A stretch of 35,442 nucleotides of DNA from a virus. Shown piece after piece: positions 16,100 to 26,300 of this stretch (its first letter is position 1; each line of letters opens with the position of its first letter). The notes beneath the pieces are model-generated. The model saw only the letters and a list, made by a program, of their open reading frames with translations, did no database searches and was not told the DNA's origin. Both the position numbers and the translations under genes were made by a program. The stretch lies in the IMG/VR virus record IMGVR_UViG_3300043448_000429, positions 1 to 35,442 of that record. One strand, 5' to 3'.

Positions 16100-18937
16100 A
16101 TGGCAACAACACCAAGTCCGTATACTTTTATAAATGACACAGAAGGATTGCCTAATACAGCAAATGTCATCTATACTCAAAAAAATGCAAACAATACCAA
16201 TACTCTTGTTGCCACCTACACACAAAACAATATAGACAACAACCCACAACTACAAATATTAAACAGTGCAGGTGGGGCCAATGGACAAATACAATTTAAT
16301 AATGGCAGAGGTTTTGGTGGTACTAGTAATCTAACTTATACAGAATCAACATCACGTTTACAATTACGTGGCAACTTATATGTTACAGGTAATTTATTTG
16401 CAAACATACAAACTAATTTAAACAACTTTCATTTAACTGGTGGCGCAAATGGATATGTGTTGACAACAGATGGTGCAGGAAATGTAAATTGGATAAGTCC
16501 TGATCCAAATGTATCTGGATCATTATACAACGGCAATAGTAACGTTATTGTAAACGCTAACGGCAATATAACATTTAGTAGTGCAGGCGTAGCTAATGTA
16601 GTCGTTATAAGCAATGTAGGGATAAATTTAACAGGTCCAAATAGTTTACATATTGGTGGTGGTAATGCTACTAATTACCTGACAACAGATGGTAATGGTA
16701 ATTTATATTGGGCAGATGACGTTCCTGTATCTATAAGTGAAATCGCTCCTGATTTGCCACAAGGACATATTTGGTTCAATAGTGATGAGGGTCGTGCTTA
16801 CATTAACTATGATGGTAATAGTTGGGTAGATTTAAGTCCAGCAGTAATGCCTAACCCTGATATGTATGCGAACACAATTACATTCCCTGACGGTAGTGTA
16901 CAAACTACAGCAGGTGGAGGTGGTCCTAGTGGATATGGAAATAGCAACGTAGCTGCATACTTGCCAACATACACAGGTAATGTAGGTGCAGGCAATATCA
17001 ATGTTTCAAATACCGCATACACCTATAATTTAAGTGCGACAGGTTTAGCAAGTTTAACAACTGTGAGTGTGTCAGGTAATGTGAATGCAGCCTATTTAAT
17101 AGGAAACGGTTCTAGTATAACTGGTATTGTCCCTACAGCCGCTACAGTAACTACAAATGCACAACCAAATATTACTGGTTTAGGCACATTATCATTTTTA
17201 AGTGTAGCAGGAAATGTAAATGCTTTAGGAAACGTCCATAGTGCATTTTTTAAAGGAAATGGAAGTCAACTAACTGGAATAACAGCAACAACAGTAGGCA
17301 CACTACCAAGTCTTAGTGTAACTGGAAATACAAGAACAGGTAATTTAATTGTTACATCAAATACTGAATCTATATCACCTAGTTCAGGATCAATACATAC
17401 AGCAGGTGGTATAGGTGCACAAGGAAATATAGTAGGTAATCATCACTTGTATGTTGGTCCAGGATCTAGTTTAACAGCATTTACTAATCCAGTTATGATT
17501 GGTAAAAATTCAGGTGAAGAGTATGTTCAATCCGCAATTATTAATTCAGCAGAAACTGGTTCAAGTGACTGGGTAGCCTACGGTGACAATGGTACTGAAA
17601 GCGGCGGATGGGCCGACTTTGGATTCACCAGTTCTAACTTTTCTGATCCAGCCTACACAGTAACAGGATCAAATGATGGATATTTCTTTGTTCAACCACA
17701 ATCAGGAAGTTATGGTGGTAATTTAGTTCTTGCCACAGGTGATCAGGGTACAACAAATGATATTATATTCGCTACTGGTGGATTCCAAACAGCTAATATA
17801 TTCGGTAGAATAAGCCATGCTAATTTAACACTTGAATTACCCACAGGTAATATTAGCATTGGTGGTAATATCACTGCAAACAATTTAGGTAATATTTCAA
17901 GTATTGATATAGATGGAAATACAAGTAACATACTTTACGGTAATGGTATTTTCGCTGCTGCACCTAGTACAACTTACGGAAACAGTAATGTTGCTTCTTT
18001 TTTAGGTGCTTACGGAAGCAACACAATTTCTACTACAGGGTCTATATCAGCAAACACAATTACACTATCAGGAACCGGTACTTCCGTTAATGCCGGCTCA
18101 GGAAATATTTTAACCAACGAAGTAACAGGAACTAAATTTAAATTCTTGAATGGCCTATATACCGCTACACTCACTGGACAAGGAGCAACAAGTAATTATT
18201 CATTGGCTCTTCCTGCAAATGCCGGCACTAATGGGCAATTACTAACTAGTGACGGAACTGGTAATTTAACTTGGACAACATCAAGTAGTTATGGTGATAG
18301 TAATGTAGCAACACTTTTAGGTAGTTTTGGATCAAACAATGTATCAACTACAGGTAATATCAGTGGCACAAATCTATTTTCTACAAACGCAGCAGGAGAC
18401 GAAGGTGGAGAAATACAACTAACAAAACCACCTAACGGTACTCTTAGTGGTGGCATTACAATTGATGCTTATGTTAACAAATTAAGATTTTTTGAACAGG
18501 GCGGTAATGCTCGCGGTGCTTATATTGATCTATCACAAGCAGCCGACGGGGTTGCAACATTACTTAACAATAGAATAACTTCTGCATTTAATACAACTAG
18601 CAACGAAGTCACTGCAGATAGCATTAAAGTTGGAATAAACGGCAGCGCACAACCATACATTAAAATGGTTACTGGTTCCTCTACATTTACATGGACATCT
18701 ACTTTTGTTAGATATGATGGCATAAGCCAATATGTTTCTTCAGGTGGCGGCGGAACTGGTATCCCTATAACTACATCACCGCAAACGGTGGGTACAGCCT
18801 TCACTACTGCAGGTGACTCAGGGGTAGTAACATTTATGAATCAAAGCAATGGGCAAGTTCACAGAGTGACTTATCTAGCAGGACCTAGTAACGTTGGTAC
18901 AGGTGGCGGCAGTGTCATCGTAGAAAGATTAATGTAA
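16100..18937 (+). CDS. Tail fibre protein 3, long
   Basis: A 945-aa fibre protein with AAGGAA upstream. It lacks the coiled-coil start but has the same GQIQFNNGRGFGGTSNL module, GNGSSITGI and GNGSQLTGI motifs, and long tracts of N/G/T/S beta repeats. A DLPQGHIWFNSDEGRAYINYDG segment (near 215-235) is a small domain often seen in phage fibres. Segments of the type YGNSNVA followed by a hydrophobic stretch recur four times or more. The C-terminus turns glycine-rich and ends in a short beta segment. Elongated trimeric fibre is likely. Confidence 0.82.
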   Translation: MATTPSPYTFINDTEGLPNTANVIYTQKNANNTNTLVATYTQNNIDNNPQLQILNSAGGANGQIQFNNGRGFGGTSNLTYTESTSRLQLRGNLYVTGNLFANIQTNLNNFHLTGGANGYVLTTDGAGNVNWISPDPNVSGSLYNGNSNVIVNANGNITFSSAGVANVVVISNVGINLTGPNSLHIGGGNATNYLTTDGNGNLYWADDVPVSISEIAPDLPQGHIWFNSDEGRAYINYDGNSWVDLSPAVMPNPDMYANTITFPDGSVQTTAGGGGPSGYGNSNVAAYLPTYTGNVGAGNINVSNTAYTYNLSATGLASLTTVSVSGNVNAAYLIGNGSSITGIVPTAATVTTNAQPNITGLGTLSFLSVAGNVNALGNVHSAFFKGNGSQLTGITATTVGTLPSLSVTGNTRTGNLIVTSNTESISPSSGSIHTAGGIGAQGNIVGNHHLYVGPGSSLTAFTNPVMIGKNSGEEYVQSAIINSAETGSSDWVAYGDNGTESGGWADFGFTSSNFSDPAYTVTGSNDGYFFVQPQSGSYGGNLVLATGDQGTTNDIIFATGGFQTANIFGRISHANLTLELPTGNISIGGNITANNLGNISSIDIDGNTSNILYGNGIFAAAPSTTYGNSNVASFLGAYGSNTISTTGSISANTITLSGTGTSVNAGSGNILTNEVTGTKFKFLNGLYTATLTGQGATSNYSLALPANAGTNGQLLTSDGTGNLTWTTSSSYGDSNVATLLGSFGSNNVSTTGNISGTNLFSTNAAGDEGGEIQLTKPPNGTLSGGITIDAYVNKLRFFEQGGNARGAYIDLSQAADGVATLLNNRITSAFNTTSNEVTADSIKVGINGSAQPYIKMVTGSSTFTWTSTFVRYDGISQYVSSGGGGTGIPITTSPQTVGTAFTTAGDSGVVTFMNQSNGQVHRVTYLAGPSNVGTGGGSVIVERLM

Positions 18938-18945
18938 AATAAATA
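18938..18945 (+). promoter_or_regulatory. Possible late-promoter-like motif
   Basis: AATAAATA follows the stop of fibre 3 and lies 17 nt before the ATG at 18963, with AAGGA between. Weaker than the other copies at its first base, and chance matches are common in AT-rich DNA. Confidence 0.35.
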
Positions 18946-18962
18946 TAGTATAAGGAAATAAA

Positions 18963-19166
18963 ATGGCATTACAATTCCCGCAAGATCCAACAACTGGGCA
19001 AATATTTACAGGTGATAACACAGTCACTTACATTTACACAGGTGATCGTTGGAGTTCAGCATTAGCAATATACAATGGTGTATACGAATACGCATATGAA
19101 GGTGGTAATGCATTTAATGTGTATAATCCACTTTTAGATACAGAAATAGATGGCGGAAACGCTTAA
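18963..19166 (+). CDS. Small fibre-associated protein, 67 aa
   Basis: A 67-aa protein between two fibre genes, with AAGGAA upstream. The start MALQFPQDPTTGQIFTGDN and the TYIYTGDRWSSAL segment resemble the short aromatic/Gly repeat found at the ends of marine phage fibre proteins. It may be an adaptor or a small tip subunit. Function inferred from position and composition. Confidence 0.7.
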   Translation: MALQFPQDPTTGQIFTGDNTVTYIYTGDRWSSALAIYNGVYEYAYEGGNAFNVYNPLLDTEIDGGNA

Positions 19167-19186
19167 GCAGTTTACAGGAAAATAAA

Positions 19187-22100
19187 ATGACAACAATAAT
19201 TAAAATCAGACGAGACACAGCAGCAAACTGGACAAGTGCAAATCCTATATTAGCATCAGGCGAGCCAGGACTAGAAACAGATACACTTGCACTTAAATAT
19301 GGTGACGGTGTAACAGAATGGAATGACCTAGAATACAGTGCTGTGGGTAATGCAGCTTATGCAGATGTTGCAAATATTGCATATAATATTGATGTTGCTA
19401 ATGTAGCTAACATAGGTAATATTGCTACTGTTAACTTAGATGGTAATTCAGCTAATGCACTTAGAGGCGACGGATCGTTTGGACCAGTCGATAGCGCAGG
19501 CACTTCTATAAATAATGGACTAAGTGAAGTTGCCATAGAATCAGCAAACGGAAATGTCTTAATCAACATAAATGACGGTAGTTCTGAATGGCAATTTCAA
19601 GATAATAACAATCTAATATTCCCAGGCGGTGCATTAGTTGATACCTCCGATAGTAATTTTGAATTTCGTCAATTTGAAAATTTTAATATAGAAGCAAACT
19701 CAGACATTAATTTATATACAGGTGGTGGAAATTATCAGTGGACATTCACTGATACAGGTAACTTAACATTACCAGCTAACACTTTTAGTGTTAATTACGC
19801 AAATGGTTCACAAGTTCAGTTAGGTGGCGGCGGCACTGGTTTCACTATTGAATATGAAGTAGGTAACTTTGTTGCTAATACATCAATCAGAGATACAGGT
19901 GAAATTCAATTCTGTACTAATAGTGGCAATGCTACAACACCTGCTCTTGCTGATAAAATGTTCATTGCTGCTGGTTCTAGTAATGAACAAAGTTTAGGCG
20001 AACTTTTCTTACAATGGTCTAACAACTCATACAGTGGTACAATTAGTTTAAACGACAGTACTAATCAATTAATAATGAACATTAGCGACGGTATGATCTA
20101 TCGTACCCCACAAGAACATCGTGGTTTCTATGCAGGGTTGAATCAAATTTGGGGTGATGATTGTAGCGTTAATCAATTAATTATAACAAACAGCCCGACA
20201 GTTGAATACTACAATACAGATTTTACAGTAGAAGATGATGTATTCCACGCTACAAATCTTGGTACTGGAAATATACATGTAATGTTGAATGTATATGGTA
20301 GCAGTCAGTATAATCCAATAAATCCGCAAAACTTGTGGGATACATTTACTGTATTTGTTGACAATGTATTATATGATGGTGAAACATTAAGAACTGATTT
20401 GGGCGATATTAGAACCCAGTTCTATAACAATGCCGGTAACTTCAGAGGCAATATTCCTACTACTGAACTATTTCAATATTTTAGATTTACTCAGAGTTCT
20501 GATGCCGACTACTTTGGTACAGCACCGACAACAGGTGGCAGTGGTACAGGTGCTACTGTGCGTATTAGAGTAAATCCTAACAACACTTATACTGTATTAG
20601 GTACAGCCCTTCCGGGCATTGGTTATATAGGAGGTGAAACCCTGCTTGTACTCGGAACAGACCTTGGTGGCTTAACTCCTGCCAACGATTTGACACTTTT
20701 CATTGATTCAGTTGATGGTGACGGTGTTATAACAGCAGTCAGTTTTTTAAGCGGTGGCGGTGTTTATCCTTGGCCATCAAATTATATTAGTGACGGTAGT
20801 GATGACCAGTACGACACTGGTAACTATCTCAACACAAACTTAGCGGCTGAAATCTCATATGCCAATGGTGTGACACAAACAGCATCGGCGGCATTTGGTG
20901 GCGGTGATTATTGTGTAATGTATAATCAAAGTTTCTTTTGTATGGTCACAACTGGTGCATCCATTGATGATTTATTTTATTCAGGTGACTTAGGTTTTGA
21001 CGGTGATGGATTCGTTCGTTGGACCGGATTAGTCAACTTTAATGCTGCAGTTGATCCAGGTAATGCCCCCGAGTATGCTTACTTCAATTGTGAGTTCTTA
21101 GATGGTGACTTAACTATTGCTGCTGGTAATACATATACTGTAACACTAGATTCAGCAGGTATTAACCTTGATGGATTCTATACTTACTATGACAACAATT
21201 TAAATGATTATTTCTTTGGCAGTGATAATAGTTGGCGTTTAGAAAGTCAACAGAATTTGTATGTTCAAAGTTATAATGAGATGGTCATACAAACCCGTGT
21301 CAATCAGCGTGGCATAGGTGAGACAGGACCAAGTATTAACATAAATGCTTCCAGTGGAAGCCCCGGACAAAAAGAAATCAATGAGGTATCAGGTAACGGC
21401 GGTACTGTATATGTACGAGGTGGTGATGCTGGTGGTGCTGACGGTGTCAACAGTTTAGGCAACAACGGCGGTAGTGTAAACATAGATGCTGGTGCTGGTA
21501 GTGGCAGTGGTACAGGTGGTACTGTGTATATTCGTGGTGGTGGTCAAGACAACGGCACCGCCGGCGATGTTACAATATCAACATATTCAGGCGTAGTTGG
21601 CAATGGACAAGTTAATATTATAACCAACGATGGTACCGGTGACCGTAACTGGGCATTTAAGGCAGATGGTTCGACACTCTATCCTACACTAACAGTGGAG
21701 CGAGGTGATGTTAGTAGTGGCACACTGAGTGGATATACATTGCGTATGGGTATAGGCGATAACGAAGCTGTTATAACCACACCAGACGGTAGTAATGCGT
21801 TCAACAGTTCACAAAGACTTGTAATTAATCCCGGTAAAGGTGCTGATGGTACATCAGGTGAAGGTGGTGACATCTATCTATGGGCAGGACGAGGTGGTTC
21901 CGGTGATGCTGGAAATGCAATATCCGGCGGCTCGGGCGGCGACATTAAGATTCGTGGAGGCTATGGTGGCGGGGCTGACGGTGAAGGTGGATACATACGG
22001 ATACAAGGTGGAGATTCGCCATCTACAGGAGCCGCCGGATATGTTGTAATAGAAGCAGGTGAAACGACTGGCGGCACTGTTGGTTATGTAAGTATAACAG

Positions 22101-23239
22101 GTGGATATAACAGTAATGGTGATGGTGGAAATGTCTTACTTAATTCAGGGTACGGGTCTAGTGCATATGGTAATGTAACTGTAACAACTACACCAGGAAA
22201 CACTTGGACATTTGATAATAATGGCAACCTTGTTTTCCCAGGAGCAGGTGCCATAATAACTCCGAATTTCTTTGGTACTACTGCTTTTATATCAGACAAT
22301 ACACCAATTAATGTAGGCACTGTTGGAGCAAATGGTTCAGCTTATTTATCCTGGACTAATGATGTAGCTAATATAGCAAATTCATCTGTTGCGTCATTTT
22401 CTTTAAATACAATAGCCGGTCCAAGTAATGCTACAATTACAGTAGGAAACAATGCTAGCACAGTTTATTTTTGGAACTTTGGGTCAGACGGTAACATTCA
22501 TGCAGTTGATAGTATTCCTTCTAATCCAGGTAGTCAGCAATGGGTAGGTAATAGTTCAGGTGACGGTAGCGGATACACAACATTACAATTGCGTCCAGAC
22601 AATACTCTTGTAGCCGGTGATCAGTATATCATACTTGATCCTACGGGTCCTGGTCATATTCATATTAGAGCAGGCGGAACACAAGATAATAGTAATGCAA
22701 GTTTATACTTGGGTGGTGAGAATAGTCATTTCTTATTACCAGCAGGACCTAATCCAAACGCTGTTATTTCTGCTAACAATAATAGTTGGATCTTTGACAC
22801 GACTGGTAATTTAACTGCTCCCGGTGGAATTTCAGCAGGCAATGTAGCAGGCAATGGTTATGCTAAATTTACTGGATCATTTGATGAATCAGAGGCTTCA
22901 ACTCCTGGTATATTTTTAGGCTACGCTGGCAACACACCACGAGTAATGTTTGGCACAGGAAACACATCACAAACATTTGAAATTGATAATGACGGTGGAA
23001 ATCTAAGATTCTATCAACCTGGAAATACTAAAGCTACTCTAACTTCAACAGGTGATTTATCTATTCTAGGTAACATTACTGCAAATAATTTGAGTAATAT
23101 TGTAGTTTGGACAACTGCTCCTGTAGCAAATACAAGTGCAGGAACTGCAGGTCAAGCAGCATATGATGCAGGTGGTAACTTGTATGTGTGCGTCACAACA
23201 AATACTTGGGCTAAATTCTCAGGTACAACAAGCTGGTAA
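19187..23239 (+). CDS. Tail fibre protein 5, very large, with Gly-rich repeats
   Basis: A 1350-aa protein. The N-terminus IKIRRDTAANW with LASGEPGLETDTLALKYGDG is a trimerising module common at the start of phage fibres. The motif N-x-W-x-F-x(3)-G-x-L-x(2)-P recurs at least five times (WQFQDNNNLIFP, WTFTDTGNLTLP, WTFDNNGNLVFP and others). The middle (about 320-690) contains an unassigned insertion with two cysteines near YCVMYNQSFFCM. Residues about 738-1000 form the glycine-rich repeat block. The C-terminus (NLYVCVTTNTWAKF) matches fibre 1. Likely the main receptor-binding fibre. Confidence 0.85.
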   Translation: MTTIIKIRRDTAANWTSANPILASGEPGLETDTLALKYGDGVTEWNDLEYSAVGNAAYADVANIAYNIDVANVANIGNIATVNLDGNSANALRGDGSFGPVDSAGTSINNGLSEVAIESANGNVLININDGSSEWQFQDNNNLIFPGGALVDTSDSNFEFRQFENFNIEANSDINLYTGGGNYQWTFTDTGNLTLPANTFSVNYANGSQVQLGGGGTGFTIEYEVGNFVANTSIRDTGEIQFCTNSGNATTPALADKMFIAAGSSNEQSLGELFLQWSNNSYSGTISLNDSTNQLIMNISDGMIYRTPQEHRGFYAGLNQIWGDDCSVNQLIITNSPTVEYYNTDFTVEDDVFHATNLGTGNIHVMLNVYGSSQYNPINPQNLWDTFTVFVDNVLYDGETLRTDLGDIRTQFYNNAGNFRGNIPTTELFQYFRFTQSSDADYFGTAPTTGGSGTGATVRIRVNPNNTYTVLGTALPGIGYIGGETLLVLGTDLGGLTPANDLTLFIDSVDGDGVITAVSFLSGGGVYPWPSNYISDGSDDQYDTGNYLNTNLAAEISYANGVTQTASAAFGGGDYCVMYNQSFFCMVTTGASIDDLFYSGDLGFDGDGFVRWTGLVNFNAAVDPGNAPEYAYFNCEFLDGDLTIAAGNTYTVTLDSAGINLDGFYTYYDNNLNDYFFGSDNSWRLESQQNLYVQSYNEMVIQTRVNQRGIGETGPSININASSGSPGQKEINEVSGNGGTVYVRGGDAGGADGVNSLGNNGGSVNIDAGAGSGSGTGGTVYIRGGGQDNGTAGDVTISTYSGVVGNGQVNIITNDGTGDRNWAFKADGSTLYPTLTVERGDVSSGTLSGYTLRMGIGDNEAVITTPDGSNAFNSSQRLVINPGKGADGTSGEGGDIYLWAGRGGSGDAGNAISGGSGGDIKIRGGYGGGADGEGGYIRIQGGDSPSTGAAGYVVIEAGETTGGTVGYVSITGGYNSNGDGGNVLLNSGYGSSAYGNVTVTTTPGNTWTFDNNGNLVFPGAGAIITPNFFGTTAFISDNTPINVGTVGANGSAYLSWTNDVANIANSSVASFSLNTIAGPSNATITVGNNASTVYFWNFGSDGNIHAVDSIPSNPGSQQWVGNSSGDGSGYTTLQLRPDNTLVAGDQYIILDPTGPGHIHIRAGGTQDNSNASLYLGGENSHFLLPAGPNPNAVISANNNSWIFDTTGNLTAPGGISAGNVAGNGYAKFTGSFDESEASTPGIFLGYAGNTPRVMFGTGNTSQTFEIDNDGGNLRFYQPGNTKATLTSTGDLSILGNITANNLSNIVVWTTAPVANTSAGTAGQAAYDAGGNLYVCVTTNTWAKFSGTTSW
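21398..22190 (+). repeat. Glycine-rich repeat block inside the large fibre
   Basis: About eleven units of the form (G/A)-G-x-(V/I)-x-(I/V/L)-x-(G/A)-G, for example GGTVYVRGG, GGSVNIDAG, GGTVYIRGG, GGDIKIRGG, GGYIRIQGG and AGYVVIEAG, separated by 8-25 Gly/Ser/Asn/Asp-rich residues. The regular short strands suggest a beta-solenoid or polyglycine-type stack. Confidence 0.75.
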
Positions 23240-23265
23240 AATAAAGCCCCATAAGGGGCTTTATT
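23240..23265. terminator. Terminator hairpin after the fibre block
   Basis: Perfect stem ATAAAGCCCC (23241-23250) / GGGGCTTTAT (23255-23264), loop ATAA, with one further A-T pair outside. The T stretch that follows is short (TTTATT), so termination may be incomplete. Confidence 0.75.
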
Positions 23266-23283
23266 CATTCTATAGCAAAAAAC

Positions 23284-23314
23284 GATAAATACTAGATATA
23301 TTTGGAATATATCT
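23284..23314 (+). promoter_or_regulatory. Late promoter plus hairpin abutting the polyprotein start
   Basis: GATAAATA at 23284-23291. The perfect 9-bp inverted repeat AGATATATT (23294-23302) / AATATATCT (23306-23314), with TGG in the loop, ends one base before the ATG (23315) and covers the GGA of the ribosome binding site. Predicted late start near 23297 falls in the left arm and would shorten the stem. Confidence 0.6.
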
Positions 23315-26300
23315 ATGAAAATCAAACAACTCTCAGAAACGACAGCAGGTGCAGTAGCAAGTGTCGCAATGCCATTAGGATCCACACATAAAAGAACAGA
23401 AGAAGCAGCCAATCCAGCACAGCAAGCAGCAATAGCCGTTAATATGAAAAAAACTGGCAAGAAGCCTAAGAAGGTTGACGAAGGAACATATAAAGGTCCT
23501 CACGGTGAAATGGATGTTGACCGTAGCAAGAAGGGTGTTACTAAAGTAAGCAGGAAAGATTACGAAGCTTCATATCCTAATGTTGCTAATGTAGGTAAAG
23601 ATGTGTCTGATTATGATTTAAATTTACATCCTAATAAGCCTCATATCAGTCTTTCAAAAGTTAAAAAAATTAAAGAAGGTGATACGGAACCACAATTCGT
23701 AGAGATAAATCCAAACAGTTTTTTAGACGATGATTTTTATGCATTTGATCCAGAAACTAAAGTACTAAAAGGTACATGGAGTCACAAGTCAGTTGGTCGT
23801 AGACACCATGAATATGAAGCACAACAAAAAGGCTATGAGGTTGTTAGCGGTATGAAAGCAAAACGTTTAGGATTAGTAAGAAAACAAAAACAAGTAGATG
23901 AAGGTGGCTTTGACATTCCAGAAATACCTAGAGCACCAACGCCAAAACCTCCCAAAGAGAAAGATGTGGCGGAAGGTGCCGGTAGAAGTTTCTTAGAAAT
24001 TGTTGATGACTTTTTAGTAGATTATTCAGGCTCACAGTCAGGCGATACTTATAGCTGGACTGATGGTAAAAAAGTGATTGAAGTTGAAATGGATCCCAGT
24101 GATAACGGCACAGTGTATTGGGCATTGGGAATCGCAGGAAGAACTGGCAAAACCAATTGGGTAGAAAGTGGCAGCGATAACCCGAAAGATGCATTGCGTG
24201 TTGTAAAGAACTTTGCTAAAAATTCACTGGCGGAAGGCATGTTTGGATTGTCGGACAAAGAAAAAGGAAAAATTCAAAATATTGCCATAGAGATCAGTGA
24301 CATCCCTGGCTATTGGGATTGGAAGCGTGACACCTTTACTCCATATGGAGTTTTAGCATTAGAAAAGGCTTTAGATGATAATAAACACTATGTAAAGTAT
24401 GCACTAAGTTTAACAGCAGACGATTATTATTATGATTTGGAAGAAGGAAAAGATGAATCTTTACGTAAAGCTGTAACAGATTTTGATTATAACAAAAATA
24501 ATCAACAACCGGTAGCGCCTTCTCCTGAACAAAAAGCACAAATAAAAAAAGACGTATCAGACTACAATAAAGAAAAAGAAGAAAAGCAAAAACAAGGTGT
24601 TAAAGAAGATTGGCAGAAAGTAAATCGTAAAGATAAAACATCTGGCATGAGCAGTAAAGCAGTCAAAGCATACCGTCGTGAGAATCCAGGCAGTAAATTA
24701 AAAACAGCGGTTACTACAAAGCCAAGTAAGTTAAAGAGAGGCAGTAAAGCTGCCAAACGCCGTAAAAGTTTCTGTGCTAGAATGAGTGGGAACAAAGGTC
24801 CTATGAAAAAGCCTAATGGTAAACCTACTCCAAAAGCGTTAGCATTACGCCGTTGGAATTGCGAGAGCATAGAAGATATGCGCAAACTAATTGAAAATGC
24901 AGAAAAGTTTATTGCAGAACACAAGCAAATTAATAACGAAAAATCACTAAGCGAAAATTTACATAAGTGGTTTAAAGAGAAGTGGGTTCGTTTTGGTCCT
25001 GACGGAAAGATTCGTGGTGATTGCGCAAGAGGTGATGACAGCGAAGGTAAACCAAAGTGTTTACCACAAAGTAAAGCACAGAACTTAGGTAAGAAGGGCC
25101 GTGCAAGTGCTGCTGCAAGAAAGCGTAGAGAAGATCCAAATCCAGAGCGTAGTGGCAAAGCAATTAATGTTGCTACTAAAAAGAAAACCAATGAAGCTGA
25201 CCTTAATGAAGCATGTTGGAAAGGTTACCATAAAGAAGGTAACAAAAAAATGTTTGGTAAGACTTATCCTAACTGCGTAAAAAATACAAACGAAGAACAG
25301 CAATTAGATGAAAAATGTTGGGATACACATAAGCAAGTTGGCATGAAGAAAAAAGGCGGTAAGATGGTTCCTAACTGTGTACCAAAAGAAAGTATACAAG
25401 AAGGACATCAACAATGTCCTGAATGCGGTGGTGCAATGTACTCAGAAGAAATGATTAATGAAAAGAAAGATGCTTGTTACTATAAAGTGAAAAGTCGTTA
25501 CAAAGTATGGCCTAGTGCATATGCTAGCGGAGCACTAGTAAAGTGCCGCAAAAAAGGTGCAAAGAACTGGGGCACAAAATCTGAAAGCATTGATACAAAG
25601 AGTAATATTCTTAAAGGTATGGCAGAGGCAAAACTTAGAGAAGAAGAACTATTATTAGCGCCAGGTCAAGGTGTAAGATTTAAAACTGAACTAATGCCAA
25701 AGCGTACTGATCATGAAGTTGAAATGGCTCGCAATCAATTAAGATCAAGTTTTGAAAATGCAAAAGACATTTATCAAAATATAAAAGATTTAAGTGAGAT
25801 ACAAGGACTTGATGGTTGGGTTCAAGCAAAGATTACGAAAGCAAGTGACTATCTTGAGGCAGTAAATCAGTACATTGAAGGTAAAAAAGAGATGCTTGAA
25901 ATACAAAGTGAAGTAGATCACCAAGTTGAAGAACAATATCCAGCTCAGCAATATAGTCCAAAAGGTGTGCCATTAAAACGAGCTCCTGTAGCACCAACAA
26001 ATGTGCCTCAAGGTTGGCAAGCAAATACTCAGGCAGATGGTAGTACACGTATATCCAAACAAGGAAGTATGTCTAGAGACCAGTATCAACAGAATATGGC
26101 AAACTACAAAGCACAAAACTGGACTCCTCAAAATATTGCAGATTATGACAGAAGAATGGCTTCAGGTCAGGGATATTCTGATGCAGAAAAATATGCAAAT
26201 TATCAAGCTGGTGTAAAAGCAAGTGGGCGTGAGGATCCTGAGACATTAGCAATGTTAATACCAGATGAAAATGTTCGTAATCAATTACAACAACCAACAA

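Noticed and set aside
13600-22200. CRISPR-like or satellite repeats in the fibre region
   Set aside because: The repeats are in-frame, degenerate at DNA level and explained by repeated protein motifs.
24562-25191. Long minus-strand frame opposite the polyprotein
   Set aside because: It is antisense to a clearly coding region, is rich in Leu/Phe as expected from a shadow of Lys-rich codons, and has no ribosome binding site.
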